Assembly (NCBI GenBank): GCA_963796915.1
Contig: CAWCNI010000004.1
Coordinates: 558,001 to 622,000, forward strand
DNA length: 64,000 bases
Source of the DNA: JAENWD01 sp963796915
GTDB lineage: Bacteria > Acidobacteriota > Vicinamibacteria > Vicinamibacterales > JAENWD01
Reading direction: 5' to 3'
The notes under the pieces were generated by a model. It was given only the letters and a program-made list of their open reading frames with translations, made no database searches and was not told the DNA's origin. The translations under genes were made by a program, and so were the position numbers. Below are positions 40,883-51,200 of this stretch, in pieces (position 1 is the stretch's first letter; every line of letters starts with the position of its first letter).

Positions 40883-41683
40883 ATGCCTGATCCCGTTTCG
40901 TCTGACGTGTTGCGCTACGGCGCCTACCTGTGTTTGCAAGCGCCTGCCGCAGGACTGGCCGCGCTCGCCGCGCTGCCTGTAGACGCACTTGCATCGAGCC
41001 TGGGCCTGAGCGGCGAGTTCTCGACGCCAGGCGGGCATCCCGAGCAGGCGATCGCGTTCCTCAAGCGTCAGGGCACGACACCGGGCCAGATATCAGATGA
41101 CTCGCTGCTCGGCGCCGTCGCGGTCGTCCACGTCGCGGCGCCGCACGCCGTGACAGTCAGCACTTTCTGTGTCGCGCTGCAGGGGCTGCTCGGCGCGCGA
41201 GTGACGCCCTACGTCCTGAGCGGAGGCGTGCGCCCGACACGGTACACCGGCGGAGAGATGCACGCCTTTGCGTACGCGCATCAGGCGACACAGCTGTCCG
41301 GCGCGCGCATGCCGAACGCGATTCTGCTGCCGCTCAAGAAGACGCCGGAATGGTGGGCGAAAGACTGGATGGAACGGCACACGTATTTCCTGCCGCGCTT
41401 CGACGACGCCGGACGGCGGACCAGCGTCGGGCATGCGCTTGCCGCCGAAGCTGGCATCGCGACACTGATGCGCCGGAATTACCGTGTCGACCCCGACAGC
41501 ACCGCGGCTGCGACCTACGACTTCCTCACCTATTTCGAGTGCGCCGACGCCGACATCCCGATCTTCGACGCCGTCTGCGCGCGGCTGCGGGACACGACAG
41601 CGAACCCCGAATGGCAATACGTGCGCGAAGGGCCGACGTGGCGCGGCCGGCGCGTGGCCGCGTGGCCCGACCTGTTCGTCTGA
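40883..41683 (+). CDS. Protein of unknown function
   Basis: 266 residues from ATG 40883, with GGTGAG upstream as a ribosome-binding site (the frame opens at TTG 40874). Soluble, no signal. Segments include TPGGHPEQAIAFLKRQGTTPGQISDDSLLGAVAVVHVA, GEMHAFAYAHQATQLSGARMPNAILLPLKKTPEWWAKDWMERHTYFLPRF and DFLTYFECADADIPIFDAVCARLRD. The last part resembles the ends of chlorite-dismutase- or stress-related alpha/beta dimer proteins only vaguely; no function assigned. Confidence 0.65.
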   Translation: MPDPVSSDVLRYGAYLCLQAPAAGLAALAALPVDALASSLGLSGEFSTPGGHPEQAIAFLKRQGTTPGQISDDSLLGAVAVVHVAAPHAVTVSTFCVALQGLLGARVTPYVLSGGVRPTRYTGGEMHAFAYAHQATQLSGARMPNAILLPLKKTPEWWAKDWMERHTYFLPRFDDAGRRTSVGHALAAEAGIATLMRRNYRVDPDSTAAATYDFLTYFECADADIPIFDAVCARLRDTTANPEWQYVREGPTWRGRRVAAWPDLFV

Positions 41684-41698
41684 CGCGGCGTCAGCCGT

Positions 41699-42784
41699 TC
41701 AGGCGGACCGCTTCTGCGCGTCACGCCGGAGCCGGCGCTGCAGCAGGCCGAGAACGGCGGTCTCCGGTTTACTCAAGCCCCGACTCGTCGCGCCCGCGGC
41801 GCGCTGCGACGCCAGCCGCTGCTGCAGTGTCCCGGCCAGGTATTCGTCGATCACCGCTGGATGGATGTAGCACTTGCGGCAGACAGCGCGCGTGTTGCCC
41901 AGCGCGCCAGCGACGGCATCCACGGCGGCAACCACGCCGGACTTGGCTTCGGCCTCCGACTCAAACGGCGGCTGCGTGCGCAACGCCTCTGCCGCAAGCA
42001 CGGTGCCCGTCCACGTACGGAAGTCCTTCGCGCTGAACTCGCCGCCGCTCACCGCGCGCAGGTAATCGTTCACGTCCGCCGAACCCACGGAGTGCACCTG
42101 ACCGTCGTCATCGACGTACTGGAACAGCTCACGTCCCGGCAGCTCCTGACATCGCTTGACGATGCGGGCGAGGCGCGCGTCGCTGAACGAGATGTCGTGC
42201 ACCTTGCCGGACTTGCCCTTGAACCTGAAGCGGATCGTCGACCCTGCGACCTTCGCATGCTGCCCGTGCAGCGTCGTCAGGCCGTACGAATGGTTGTCGC
42301 GGGCGTATTCGTCGTTGCCGACGCGGATGGCTGTCTTGTCGAGGAGCTGAACGATGAGCGCGACCACCTTCTCCCGAGGCAGCCCGGTCGCGGCAAGGTC
42401 GGCGTCCGTGCGCCGTCGAAGCGAGGGCAAGGCGCTGGCGAACTCCAGGATGCGGTCGTACTTGGCTTCGTCGCGAACGCGGCGCCACTGCGAGTGATAG
42501 CGGTGCTGCTTGCGGCCGCGCGCGTCGCGCCCGGTGGCCTGCAGATGGCCTGACGGGTCCGCGCAGACCCAGACATCTTCCCAGGCCGGCGGGATCGCGA
42601 GCGCTCGGATGCGGGCGAGCTCGCTCCGCTGGCGCACCGGCGTTCCCGTCGACGTCACGTAGCGAAAACCGGAACGCGTGCGGACCCGGCGGATGCCGGG
42701 CGCGGTGTCCATCACGTAGTGCAGTCCGGCGGCCGATGCCGATCGACGCGACTGCCGAACGAGCGCGAGGCCCGACGTCGTCAT
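41699..42784 (-). CDS. DNA topoisomerase IB (poxvirus/eukaryotic-like)
   Basis: 361 residues from ATG 42784. All catalytic elements: IRVGNDEYARDNHSYGLTTL (first Arg), FKGKSGKVHDI (Lys), FRTWTGTVLAAEAL (second Arg) and the nucleophilic Tyr in KCYIHPAVIDEY; the N-terminal domain has GFRYVTSTG and IRALAIPPAWEDVWVC. Relaxes DNA supercoils through a 3'-phosphotyrosine intermediate. Typical length for bacterial type IB enzymes. Single gene, convergent with the preceding gene 16 nt away. Confidence 0.94.
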   Translation of the reverse strand: MTTSGLALVRQSRRSASAAGLHYVMDTAPGIRRVRTRSGFRYVTSTGTPVRQRSELARIRALAIPPAWEDVWVCADPSGHLQATGRDARGRKQHRYHSQWRRVRDEAKYDRILEFASALPSLRRRTDADLAATGLPREKVVALIVQLLDKTAIRVGNDEYARDNHSYGLTTLHGQHAKVAGSTIRFRFKGKSGKVHDISFSDARLARIVKRCQELPGRELFQYVDDDGQVHSVGSADVNDYLRAVSGGEFSAKDFRTWTGTVLAAEALRTQPPFESEAEAKSGVVAAVDAVAGALGNTRAVCRKCYIHPAVIDEYLAGTLQQRLASQRAAGATSRGLSKPETAVLGLLQRRLRRDAQKRSA

Positions 42785-42920
42785 GCGGCACCGCAGTGCA
42801 AATTGCACACCGCCGGCGTCAGCGCGTTGGAATCAGCACTCTCGACGATGCAGGTTGGCGTTCTGCGAGTCCGGTCCGGGACTTGCAACCTCTGCCAGCA
42901 AGCCCTGGAGGGCCGGAAGC

Positions 42921-43490
42921 ATGTCCAGAAGCGATACAACCACCCCTGCAGACGGCGTCGCGACGTCCGACAGGTTCCCGGCCCCGGCGCTGAAAAACGT
43001 CCGGACCATCGCTGACATCGAGGCGAAGGCCGAAGCCGAGCGCAGCGCGATCGATCGCCTGAGCGATCGCGTCTCCGAGTTCGCAGGCAGCACCTGGTTC
43101 CTCGTCTTTCACGTCATCTGGTTCAGCCTCTGGGTAGCGGTCAACACGTTGACCGGCAAGGCCATCGATCCGTACCCCTTCACCTTCCTGACGTTTCTGG
43201 TCTCACTCGAAGCGATCTTCCTGACGAGCTTCGTCCTCATCAGCCAGAACCACCTCGAGCGGCAATCGCACCGCCGTGCCGCACTCGACCTGCAGATCAA
43301 CCTGCTGGCGGAAGCGGAGATGACGCAGGTGCTGCGGGCCGTGACGAGAATTGCGGAGCACCTGGGTATCGAGGGCGTCTGCGACGATCCAGACAGTCAG
43401 GAGATGGCGAGCGAAACGGACGTCGCGGCCCTGGTGGACGCTGTCGACACAGCGCAATCGGAGAAAGCGGCCCGGGCGCCGGGTAAGTGA
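42921..43490 (+). CDS. DUF1003 membrane protein
   Basis: 189 residues from ATG 42921. DUF1003 core: DRLSDRVSEFAGSTWFLVFHVIWFSLWVAVN (TM1), FTFLTFLVSLEAIFLTSFVLISQNH (TM2) and LDLQINLLAEAEMTQVLRAVTRIAEHLG in the cytoplasm. Family function is unknown; members are often found near metal transporters or stress genes. The reading frame is open further upstream but the family-like region starts here. Confidence 0.88.
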   Translation: MSRSDTTTPADGVATSDRFPAPALKNVRTIADIEAKAEAERSAIDRLSDRVSEFAGSTWFLVFHVIWFSLWVAVNTLTGKAIDPYPFTFLTFLVSLEAIFLTSFVLISQNHLERQSHRRAALDLQINLLAEAEMTQVLRAVTRIAEHLGIEGVCDDPDSQEMASETDVAALVDAVDTAQSEKAARAPGK

Positions 43491-43503
43491 GGGCGGCAGG
43501 CCG

Positions 43504-44403
43504 TCAGGCGGTCAGCGTGAAACCTGGCTCCGTTCGGACGCGCGCGTCGTAGTAAAGCACAGTCGCGCCGATGACCAGGAGTGGCGACGTCGCCGCGCCG
43601 GCGACGGCTCCGGCGACGGTTCCCGCCATCTCCAGCGCCATCCCCGCAAGCGTATCCGAGCCGGCGACGACGCTCGCCACCATGAATGGAGCTTGAAGCA
43701 GCGCGATGGCGGCGACGGCCACGAAGACCGCTCCGCCAATCACGACGAAGATGCGGCCGAGTGTCCCGCGCGACAACGCCACGCTGCGCGCCACGGCCGC
43801 ACTGGGCCGTAAGCCCTCCACGAGCAGCGCCGGCACCGCGAGCGCGTAGCGCAGGAACAAAACGAACGTCGCGACGCCCCCCACGAGTACCAGCAGCGCC
43901 ATCACGGCGATTGCGGCGATCACACCGCTGGTCGACAACGATTGCATCGGGAGCGTCAGCCCTGCGATCAGCGCGAGCACCCCAATCCAGATCAGGAGCA
44001 GCCGGCTCGAGATGTTGATCGAGAGCACGACAAGAGGCCACAGCCGCGCCAGCGACGCCTCGTACGCGCCCCACATCGTGATGGTCGTCCCGGCGCGGAT
44101 GGCCGACACCGCCTCCGTCGCGGCGCCGATCGCCCACATGTAAACCACCGTGTAGGCCACGCTCACGAGCAGGGCGACGAGCAGGACGACTGCCGCCAGG
44201 CGGATCAGCGCCTCCGGATCCGGCGGCGCGGTGAAGGCATCGAGCGGTCGTGCGGAGATCGCCTGGAGCGGCAGGATGAACACGAGCGACAGCAGGCCTG
44301 GCATCGCCATGATGCCGGCGAACAGCGGCAGGCGATCGACGTAGATTGAGAGGCAGCGGCCGAGCAAATCTGGCAGACTGAGCGGGCGCAACTCGAATGT
44401 CAT
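43504..44403 (-). CDS. Multi-pass membrane protein (GDPD-membrane-domain-like)
   Basis: 299 residues from ATG 44403 (the open frame runs far upstream without support). Begins TFELRPLSLPDLLGRCLSIY, a typical start for this group, with about six TM helices and the loop segment ARSVALSRGTLGRIFVVIGGAVFV in which a short amphipathic stretch precedes the next TM, as in the glycerophosphodiester phosphodiesterase membrane domain family. No catalytic motif. Function unknown. Confidence 0.75.
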   Translation of the reverse strand: MTFELRPLSLPDLLGRCLSIYVDRLPLFAGIMAMPGLLSLVFILPLQAISARPLDAFTAPPDPEALIRLAAVVLLVALLVSVAYTVVYMWAIGAATEAVSAIRAGTTITMWGAYEASLARLWPLVVLSINISSRLLLIWIGVLALIAGLTLPMQSLSTSGVIAAIAVMALLVLVGGVATFVLFLRYALAVPALLVEGLRPSAAVARSVALSRGTLGRIFVVIGGAVFVAVAAIALLQAPFMVASVVAGSDTLAGMALEMAGTVAGAVAGAATSPLLVIGATVLYYDARVRTEPGFTLTA

Positions 44404-44490
44404 CGTGGACGTGAAATCCGCCGCGATGCTAGCACGCCTGCGTCGCTGTTCGGCGCCGCGGGATCCCCGGCAATGTGAGGTGGACAGCGC

Positions 44491-46008
44491 ATGAAACGTT
44501 ATGTCCTGGCGTGTGTGTTGTGCGCCGTCGCCAGCCCGCTTGCCGCGCAGTCGAACCCAGCGGTCGCTGCCGCGCGTAGCTGGCGCCAGCAGCACGAGCG
44601 CGCCATCGTCGACGAGTTCGCGACGCTGCTTGCGATTCCCAACATCGCGCGGGATCACGTAGCCATCCGCCGGAACGCGGACGCGATCGCGGCGATGATG
44701 TCGAAGCGAGGGCTGTCGCCCCAGGTGGTGAGCGTAGCCGGCGGCAACCCCGTGGTGGTCGCGGAGATTCAGACGCCGGGAGCAACGCGCACGCTCGCGT
44801 TCTACGCGCACTACGACGGCCAGCCGCTCGACCCGGCGGAGTGGGCGTCGCCGCCTTATGAGCCGGTGCTCCGCACCCGGTCCCTGGCCGACGGCGGCAC
44901 CGTCGTGCCGCTGCCTCAGGCCGGAACCCCGTTCGACCCGGAGTCGCGCATCTACGCGCGCTCTGCATCCGACGACAAGGCTCCCATCGTCGCGCTGATG
45001 ACAGCCCTCGATGCCATGCATGCCGCAGGCCTGTCTCCGAGGTCGAATATCAAGTTCGTCTTCGAAGGAGAGGAGGAGGCCGGCTCGGCGAACCTGGAGC
45101 AGACCCTGGCCGAACACAAGGATCTGTTCGCCGCCGATTTGTGGCTGATGTGCGACGGACCCGTGCACCAGACCGGTCAGCAGTCGATCGCCTTTGGCGC
45201 CAGGGGCATCACCACCATCGACATCACGATCTACGGCCCGCGCGTCGAGCTCCACAGCGGGCACTACGGGAACTGGGCGCCGAACCCGGCCATGTTGATG
45301 GCGCGGCTGTTGACGTCCATGAAAGACGAGCACGGCCACGTCCTGGTCGACGGGTTCTACGACGGCATCGAGCCGCTTGGCGCTGCCGAGAAGCGGGCGA
45401 TTGCCGAAGCGCCGGACATCGATGCCTCGCTCATGAAAGACCTGTGGCTGGGTTCCACCGAGGGCGCGCCGATGCGGCTCGCCGAGCTCATCACGCTGCC
45501 GTCGCTCAACATCCGGGGCATGGCGAGTGCGCGTGTCGGTGACAAGGCGTCGAACGTCATCCCGGCGACGGCGACGGCGACCATCGACGTGCGCCTCGTC
45601 AAGGGCATGGACCGCGTCCGTACGTCGGCACGCCTCGTCGATCACATCCGACGCCAGGGCTTCTTCGTCGTCGACACCGAGCCCGATGCCGCGACGCGGA
45701 CCAGCCACCCGCTGGTGGCGAAGGTCGCCGTCGATCCCGGCGGCTACAATGCGATGAGGACCCCGATGGACCTGCCGATCGCCCGCGACGTCATTCGCGC
45801 GGTCGAGGAAGCGCGTGGTCCGGCGGTGAAAATGCCCACGATGGGGGGCGGCCTGCCGCTCGAGCACATCGAGCGTCCGCTCGGCACCCGGACGATCGTG
45901 ATTCCGATGGCGAATTACGACAACAACCAGCACAGCGCCAACGAGAACCTCCGAATCCAGAACCTGTGGAACGGCATCGAACTGATGGCAGCCCTGCTCA
46001 GTCTGTGA
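44491..46008 (+). CDS. Secreted M20-family metallopeptidase (dipeptidase-like)
   Basis: 505 residues with signal peptide (MKRYVLACVLCAVASPLAAQ). Metal-binding motifs: FYAHYDGQPLD (His, Asp), ARSASDDKAPIVALM (bridging Asp), EGEEEAGS (catalytic Glu and ligand Glu), LMCDGP and NENLRIQN near the end; a dimerisation domain is inserted in the middle with SARVGDKASNVIPATATATIDVRLV. Periplasmic cleavage of small peptides. SD-like GTGAGGTGG precedes the ATG at 44491. Confidence 0.9.
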   Translation: MKRYVLACVLCAVASPLAAQSNPAVAAARSWRQQHERAIVDEFATLLAIPNIARDHVAIRRNADAIAAMMSKRGLSPQVVSVAGGNPVVVAEIQTPGATRTLAFYAHYDGQPLDPAEWASPPYEPVLRTRSLADGGTVVPLPQAGTPFDPESRIYARSASDDKAPIVALMTALDAMHAAGLSPRSNIKFVFEGEEEAGSANLEQTLAEHKDLFAADLWLMCDGPVHQTGQQSIAFGARGITTIDITIYGPRVELHSGHYGNWAPNPAMLMARLLTSMKDEHGHVLVDGFYDGIEPLGAAEKRAIAEAPDIDASLMKDLWLGSTEGAPMRLAELITLPSLNIRGMASARVGDKASNVIPATATATIDVRLVKGMDRVRTSARLVDHIRRQGFFVVDTEPDAATRTSHPLVAKVAVDPGGYNAMRTPMDLPIARDVIRAVEEARGPAVKMPTMGGGLPLEHIERPLGTRTIVIPMANYDNNQHSANENLRIQNLWNGIELMAALLSL

Positions 46009-46174
46009 TGGGCGCAGAGCGGACGCGGAGTGCCGTAGGGCCCATGTTCGATGCGCCAGCCCTGCAGCTCGAATCCGCCGGGCCGGATTGGACGTATCTT
46101 CAGTAGAGGTCCCGGGGACCGCGGAGTATCTGGGGCGCCAGCCGCGTGTCGGGCGGGGCGGCGCCAGGAGGCAT

Positions 46175-46669
46175 ATGGTCATGAACAGGCGGGAGATTCT
46201 GGTGTTCGGGTTGACTGGGGCGGCAACAGCGGCGATTCGCGCGCTGTGGGTGCCGGCTGCCGATGCCGCCGACCACTTCGAGGTGACGCACACGGACGAC
46301 GAGTGGCGCAAGCTTCTGTCGCCAGGGCAGTATGCCGTCCTGCGTCAGAGCGCGACCGAGCGCCCGTTCACGAGCGCGCTGCTTCACGAGAAACGCCGCG
46401 GGACCTTCGCCTGCGCCGGCTGCGACCTCGATCTGTTTTCGTCGGACACGAAGTTCGACAGCGGCACGGGCTGGCCCAGTTTCTGGAAGCCGCTCGACAA
46501 GGCGGTGAACGAGCACCATGACGTGTCGCTCGGAATGGAGCGGACGGCAGTGAGTTGCCACCGCTGCGGCGGGCACCAGGGCCATGTCTTCGATGACGGC
46601 CCCCGGCCCACCGGACTGCGCTATTGCATCAACGGCCTGGCGCTCACGTTCAAGCCAGCGGCCGCGTAA
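46175..46669 (+). CDS. msrB: Exported methionine-R-sulfoxide reductase
   Basis: 164 residues from ATG 46175 (ATG 46181 gives better spacing to AGGAG). Twin-arginine-like leader NRREILVFGLTGAATAAIRALW. Two zinc-binding pairs CAGC and CHRC, the GTGWPSFW substrate loop and the catalytic Cys in RYCINGLAL, all as in MsrB. It is followed by msrA 26 nt downstream; the pair repairs oxidised methionine in exported proteins. Confidence 0.93.
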   Translation: MVMNRREILVFGLTGAATAAIRALWVPAADAADHFEVTHTDDEWRKLLSPGQYAVLRQSATERPFTSALLHEKRRGTFACAGCDLDLFSSDTKFDSGTGWPSFWKPLDKAVNEHHDVSLGMERTAVSCHRCGGHQGHVFDDGPRPTGLRYCINGLALTFKPAAA

Positions 46670-46695
46670 CACCGGACAAGAGGGGAGTGCGTTCA

Positions 46696-47418
46696 ATGAT
46701 CAGGATCTCGAGCCATATGCGCACGGCGCTGCCTCGCGTCGGCATCGCGCTCGTCGTCGCCGGCGGCCTGCTGCTGGCGCGCCTCGGCGGAACCGGTCTG
46801 CTCGCGGCGGCGCGGGCGGTGCCGGCGCCGGAGGTGGACGAGCAGGCTGCACAGGGCGGCACCGAAGTCGCGGTCCTCGCCGGCGGATGCTTCTGGGGCG
46901 TCCAGGGCGTGTACCAGCACGTGAAAGGCGTGACCAGCGCCGTGTCGGGCTATGCCGGCGGCGAGAAGCGCACCGCGGAATATGAAACTGTCAGCTCTGG
47001 CACGACCGGTCACGCCGAGTCGGTGCAGATCACCTTCGACCCGAAGCAGGTGAGCTATGGCCGCCTGTTGCAGGTCTATTTTTCAGTCGCCCACGATCCG
47101 ACCGAGTTGAATCGTCAGGGACCGGACACCGGCACACAGTATCGCTCCGCGATCTTCCCGACCAGCGACGATCAGGCCAGAGTGGCGGCGGCCTACATCG
47201 CCCAGCTGAATCAGGCGCACGTCTACCGGAGCGCCATTGTCACCAGGATCGAACCGGGGAAGGCGTTCTTTGCGGCGGAGGGGTACCACCAGGATTTCCT
47301 GACCCGCAACCCGCACTACCCGTACATCGTCATCAACGATCTGCCGAAGGTCGCCGATCTGCAGAAGCTGTTCCCCGAGCTCTATCGGACCGACCCGGTG
47401 CTCGTGAAGGGTAAGTAG
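46696..47418 (+). CDS. msrA: Exported methionine-S-sulfoxide reductase
   Basis: 240 residues from ATG 46696, with AGGGGAG 8 nt upstream. An N-terminal signal/anchor (VGIALVVAGGLLLARLGG) precedes the MsrA domain: catalytic GGCFWG, GYAGGEKRTAEYETVSSGTTGHAESVQITFDP, and GPDTGTQYRSAIFP. Acts with MsrB outside the cytoplasm. Operon spacing supports co-expression. Confidence 0.94.
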   Translation: MIRISSHMRTALPRVGIALVVAGGLLLARLGGTGLLAAARAVPAPEVDEQAAQGGTEVAVLAGGCFWGVQGVYQHVKGVTSAVSGYAGGEKRTAEYETVSSGTTGHAESVQITFDPKQVSYGRLLQVYFSVAHDPTELNRQGPDTGTQYRSAIFPTSDDQARVAAAYIAQLNQAHVYRSAIVTRIEPGKAFFAAEGYHQDFLTRNPHYPYIVINDLPKVADLQKLFPELYRTDPVLVKGK

Positions 47419-47434
47419 CGGCGGAGCCCGAGCC

Positions 47435-48184
47435 TCAGTCGCGCCGGCGTTCGTAGCGGCTGGTCTGGATGATCGTCTGGTCGGGCATGCGAATGGCGGT
47501 CAGGACTCCATGCGCGCTGGTATCGATGCCGATGGTGGCGCCGACGATTCTTGGCTGCGGCCAGCCGTCGGCATCGAGCACGGCGTTGTTGTGATGACCG
47601 TACACGAGCGGCTGGCTGCCCGTGTACCCTTCGGGAAATCCGTTCGCGCCCCACACCAGAGACTGCTCGGTCTGCTCGTCCATGCCAGACAGCGGGTCGA
47701 TCCCGCCGTGTGAAAACAGACCATCGGCGTTCTGGTAGTGGGTGGCGAGCGTCTTGAAGAATTCGAGATGGGCGGCCGGCACGCGATCGAAGAACACCTC
47801 GTAGGGGAGCGGCGCGTGGCCGGCGTAGACCATCACCCCACCCTGCTGCACGGCATCCTTCAGGACGTCGACGGCATCCGGCGCGTAGCTCGCGATGGTC
47901 GGCCACGGCGACATGCCGAGGATCCACGAGTGACGTCTGGGATTGCGCAGCGAGCGGAGCATCCACTGTTCGTGGTTGCCGAGCAGGCAGACGACGCTGG
48001 CGGCGGTCGCCTGCTTGAAGCTGAGAATCGCGTCCACGCACTCGCGGCTCTGGGGGCCGCGATCGATGTAGTCACCGAGAAACACCACCACGTCTTCGCG
48101 TGACAGGCTCGGCGCGATCTGATCGAGCAGTTCCGACAGCGCGGCGAAATTGCCGTGGATGTCGCCGATTGCGAAGGTCGCCAT
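47435..48184 (-). CDS. PPP-family serine/threonine phosphatase (metallophosphoesterase)
   Basis: 249 residues. The two-metal motifs are textbook: GDIHGN, GDYIDRG, GNHE, then YAGHAP and FSHGGI for the later histidines. Resembles bacterial PrpA/PrpB and ApaH-like phosphatases. Convergent with msrA, 17 nt apart. May counterbalance Ser/Thr kinases such as the one at 36677-37843, but nothing links them directly. Confidence 0.9.
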   Translation of the reverse strand: MATFAIGDIHGNFAALSELLDQIAPSLSREDVVVFLGDYIDRGPQSRECVDAILSFKQATAASVVCLLGNHEQWMLRSLRNPRRHSWILGMSPWPTIASYAPDAVDVLKDAVQQGGVMVYAGHAPLPYEVFFDRVPAAHLEFFKTLATHYQNADGLFSHGGIDPLSGMDEQTEQSLVWGANGFPEGYTGSQPLVYGHHNNAVLDADGWPQPRIVGATIGIDTSAHGVLTAIRMPDQTIIQTSRYERRRD

Positions 48185-48233
48185 GCCGCGGCAAATGGTA
48201 CCACGCGGGTCGCCGTGACCCGGCGCCCCTCAC

Positions 48234-51200
48234 CTACGGAAGGACCTTCTCGACGGGCTCCAGCCAGTGCAACAGCGTGCCGCCGATCTCCGGGAACTGC
48301 GCGGCAAACAGCGTGAGCAGGGGCAGCAGACCGAAGACAGTCAGCTTCAGCACGAACTCCGCGTCCCACGTCGCGCGCTCGCCTGGGTTGGCGGCACTCA
48401 GACGTCCGATGATGTCGTTGCGCTTCATCTGCGCGAGCACGACGACGATCGCCGCAAACGCGAAGCCGATGAACAGCCAGTCGAGCGCGGCCAGGCTCTG
48501 ATGCTGGCGGTACGGAAACACGATGTGACTGCCGAAGACCAGCAGGATGGCGCCGATGACGAAGACAAGGTTGTAACCGAGGCGCGCCAGCGCGTCGCGG
48601 ATGATAAGGGTCATCGCCATCGCGGCAAGCTCGTTGGGGCCTTCGGCTGACGCTCTTCCCGGCCGGTCGGCGGTCGCCGGCTCACCGGGCATCGCGGCAG
48701 CGCCGCCGGCTCCCGCCAGGGCGACGGCGCCGGCCGGCGACGCGGCCGGCATCAGGCTGGACACTGTCGCGCGCTGCAGCAGCATCCGCCAGGTGTCGGA
48801 GGCCGACCACTTCGGGATCGGCGACTGCTTCATGTCCCACTTGAAGCTCTGATCCAGCTTCTCTGCCGCGGCAGATGTTGCCGACGCGCCGGGGTCGGCG
48901 ACGAGCCGCTGCAACTCCATCAGCTTCGGCACGCGAACCAGCAGGCTTTTCGGGAACAACTCCCGTGGCACCCGATCGAAGGCGGCCGCCATCGGATGCC
49001 AGGCCATCCGTTCGAGCAGCCGGCGAAGCGACGTCCACAGGCAGACGAACTGCAGCAGCGCCAGCGACACCATGACCTGCACCAGCAGGAGCGTGGCCGA
49101 GGCGAAGTGCCCGAACCACGAGCCTTCGACGGTGGCCAGTGAGCGCAGCCAGGGATCGAACGAGAAGATGCACGTCGCGAGCGCGCCGAGCGCGACGACG
49201 ACGCCCAATCGTGCCGGCACGGTCATGATCGATCGGTCCAGCAGCCGCCAATCCGCCGCCAAGGTGTCGATGTGCCCGTGCACCATCTGGCGCACCAGGG
49301 GATAGACGCCGGGTTCGCCGAGTGCCACGTGCGGGCTGCGGAGCCGCGCCAGTTCCAGCACGCCCCAGAGGGTGATCGCCCCGCCGAGCAACACGATCGG
49401 CAGGGTCGGGCAGACGCCGCTCGTCGGGTCCGCCGCTCTCGCGATCAGGCCGATGGCGACCGGAGCTTCGTCGATCACACCCGCCACGAGCGACCATTCG
49501 TAGGCCAGCAGGCCGACGACGGCCGTCGCGATGAGGACGGCGATGCCGGCTCCCGCCCACGTCGCGGGACGATGCCAGCCGAATCGTTCCGGACTGAGAA
49601 GGCGCCGTCGTGTCAGGTCGTCGGTGACGAAGCGTCGCGCGACGGGAAGGGTCATGTCGGCGAGGGCCGCAAGACAGGCCACCACAATCACCGTCGCGCA
49701 CAACGACCACGGCGACCAGTGGTCCACGCGAAGTCGCGCAACGCAGAGAACCGCCGCATAGGTCTGGACCATCGCCACGCCGGCGATCGCCGCGAGGAAG
49801 CTGCCGCGTCCACGCGCTTTCGGCGTGCACAGGAACCCCGCCAGCTGCCGGCGATGTCCGTGGCGGCCGAGCGAGTCGTCGAGGCGGCGCCGCACCTGTC
49901 GCGTGAACGCCCAGTACGCGAGAACCGCGGCGCTGACGATCAGGAACGCCGCGTCCAGGACGGGGGAAGGAAACGGCGCCGCGCGGCCGCCGGTTTGTCG
50001 GGTTTCCGGCGCGGCGTTCGTCACGGCTGCTGCGGCGCTGCCGGCGGGAGTCTTCCAGCGGGGAGACACTTCCAGGACGTACGGCCCGGTCTGAATGGTC
50101 CCGGAGTCGTCAGTGACCTCGAAGGCGCGCAGGGGCAGGACTGTCTTCCGGCCGACGACTCCGACCCAGACTGGCGGCCGGCATTGCCTCTCGCAGTCCA
50201 GTTCCGGCAAGTCCATACCCGAGCAGCGGAGGCGGCGAGGGCACGTTCGGCACCGCCGGCGCGTAAGGCGTGTGGGACGTCGGGTCCTGGTCGTAGTCGA
50301 TGAGCGCGAGCGTCGCGTTGTAGACGCCCTGGGCGCTGTCGTTGGCGAACTCTCGCTGCGCATCGGCGGGCCCTTCGCCGAACGTCCAGCGGCCGTAGGT
50401 CCAGTGCTGCAGCGCGCCGTACAGCGGATACGTCGAGGCCACCAGCGCGCCGCGCATGTAGGCCGAGTAGTCCGGATGGAGGTACAGCGAATCGGTCTCC
50501 GCCGTCAGCACCGACACGTCGGGACGATGCAATGCCAGTTGTTGAGCGAGGTACAGCTTGTCGCGCGGGTCTGTCGCCATGATCGCCACGCTCTTCACTT
50601 CGGCCTGGCCCAGTGTCTCGAGCATGCGCGCGAGCCCGAGTGCGATGTAGGCGTTGGCGGTGCCGGGGAAGTACTGCGGGATCTTGTCCTTGGCGTCTTC
50701 CTTGTCTTCCATCGCGAGCGGACGCATGGTGGTCTGCAGGTCCACGCCGCTGTCGTTGTCGGCGGCCTTGCGGTCCGCTGTCGTGCGCAGGCGCGACAGG
50801 TTCATGGGGAACTGCGTTTCGATCAGGTCGCCCCGCGTTGCATCAGGCATCGCCTTGACGAGATGCTTCTGCATCTGGCGCCCGTACTGGGTGTTGGCCT
50901 CGTGCAGGATGGCAATCGGCGTGGTCCAGCCCAGGCTGCGGAAGTGGCCCATCAGCGTCGCCATCAGGCTCGAATCCGGATTCACCGTCGCGTGGAACGT
51001 CACGTTCGCAGTCCGCTCGAGGGTGGCCTTGTTCTGCGGATCCGTCGCGCTCCCAGACACGATGCGGATCCCGCGGCTCACACGCCGCGCCCGCGCCAAC
51101 TCCAGTACCCTCGACATCGAATCGCTCGTTCCCGAAAACGTGGGACCGAGAATGAGGATCGACTCGCATGGCGGCGTCGACGGCCAATCTGCGGCCCAGT

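Noticed and set aside
43504..46311. 935-codon minus-strand frame
   Set aside because: Only the part from 44403 downward is protein-like (membrane protein); the rest is antisense to the M20 peptidase gene.
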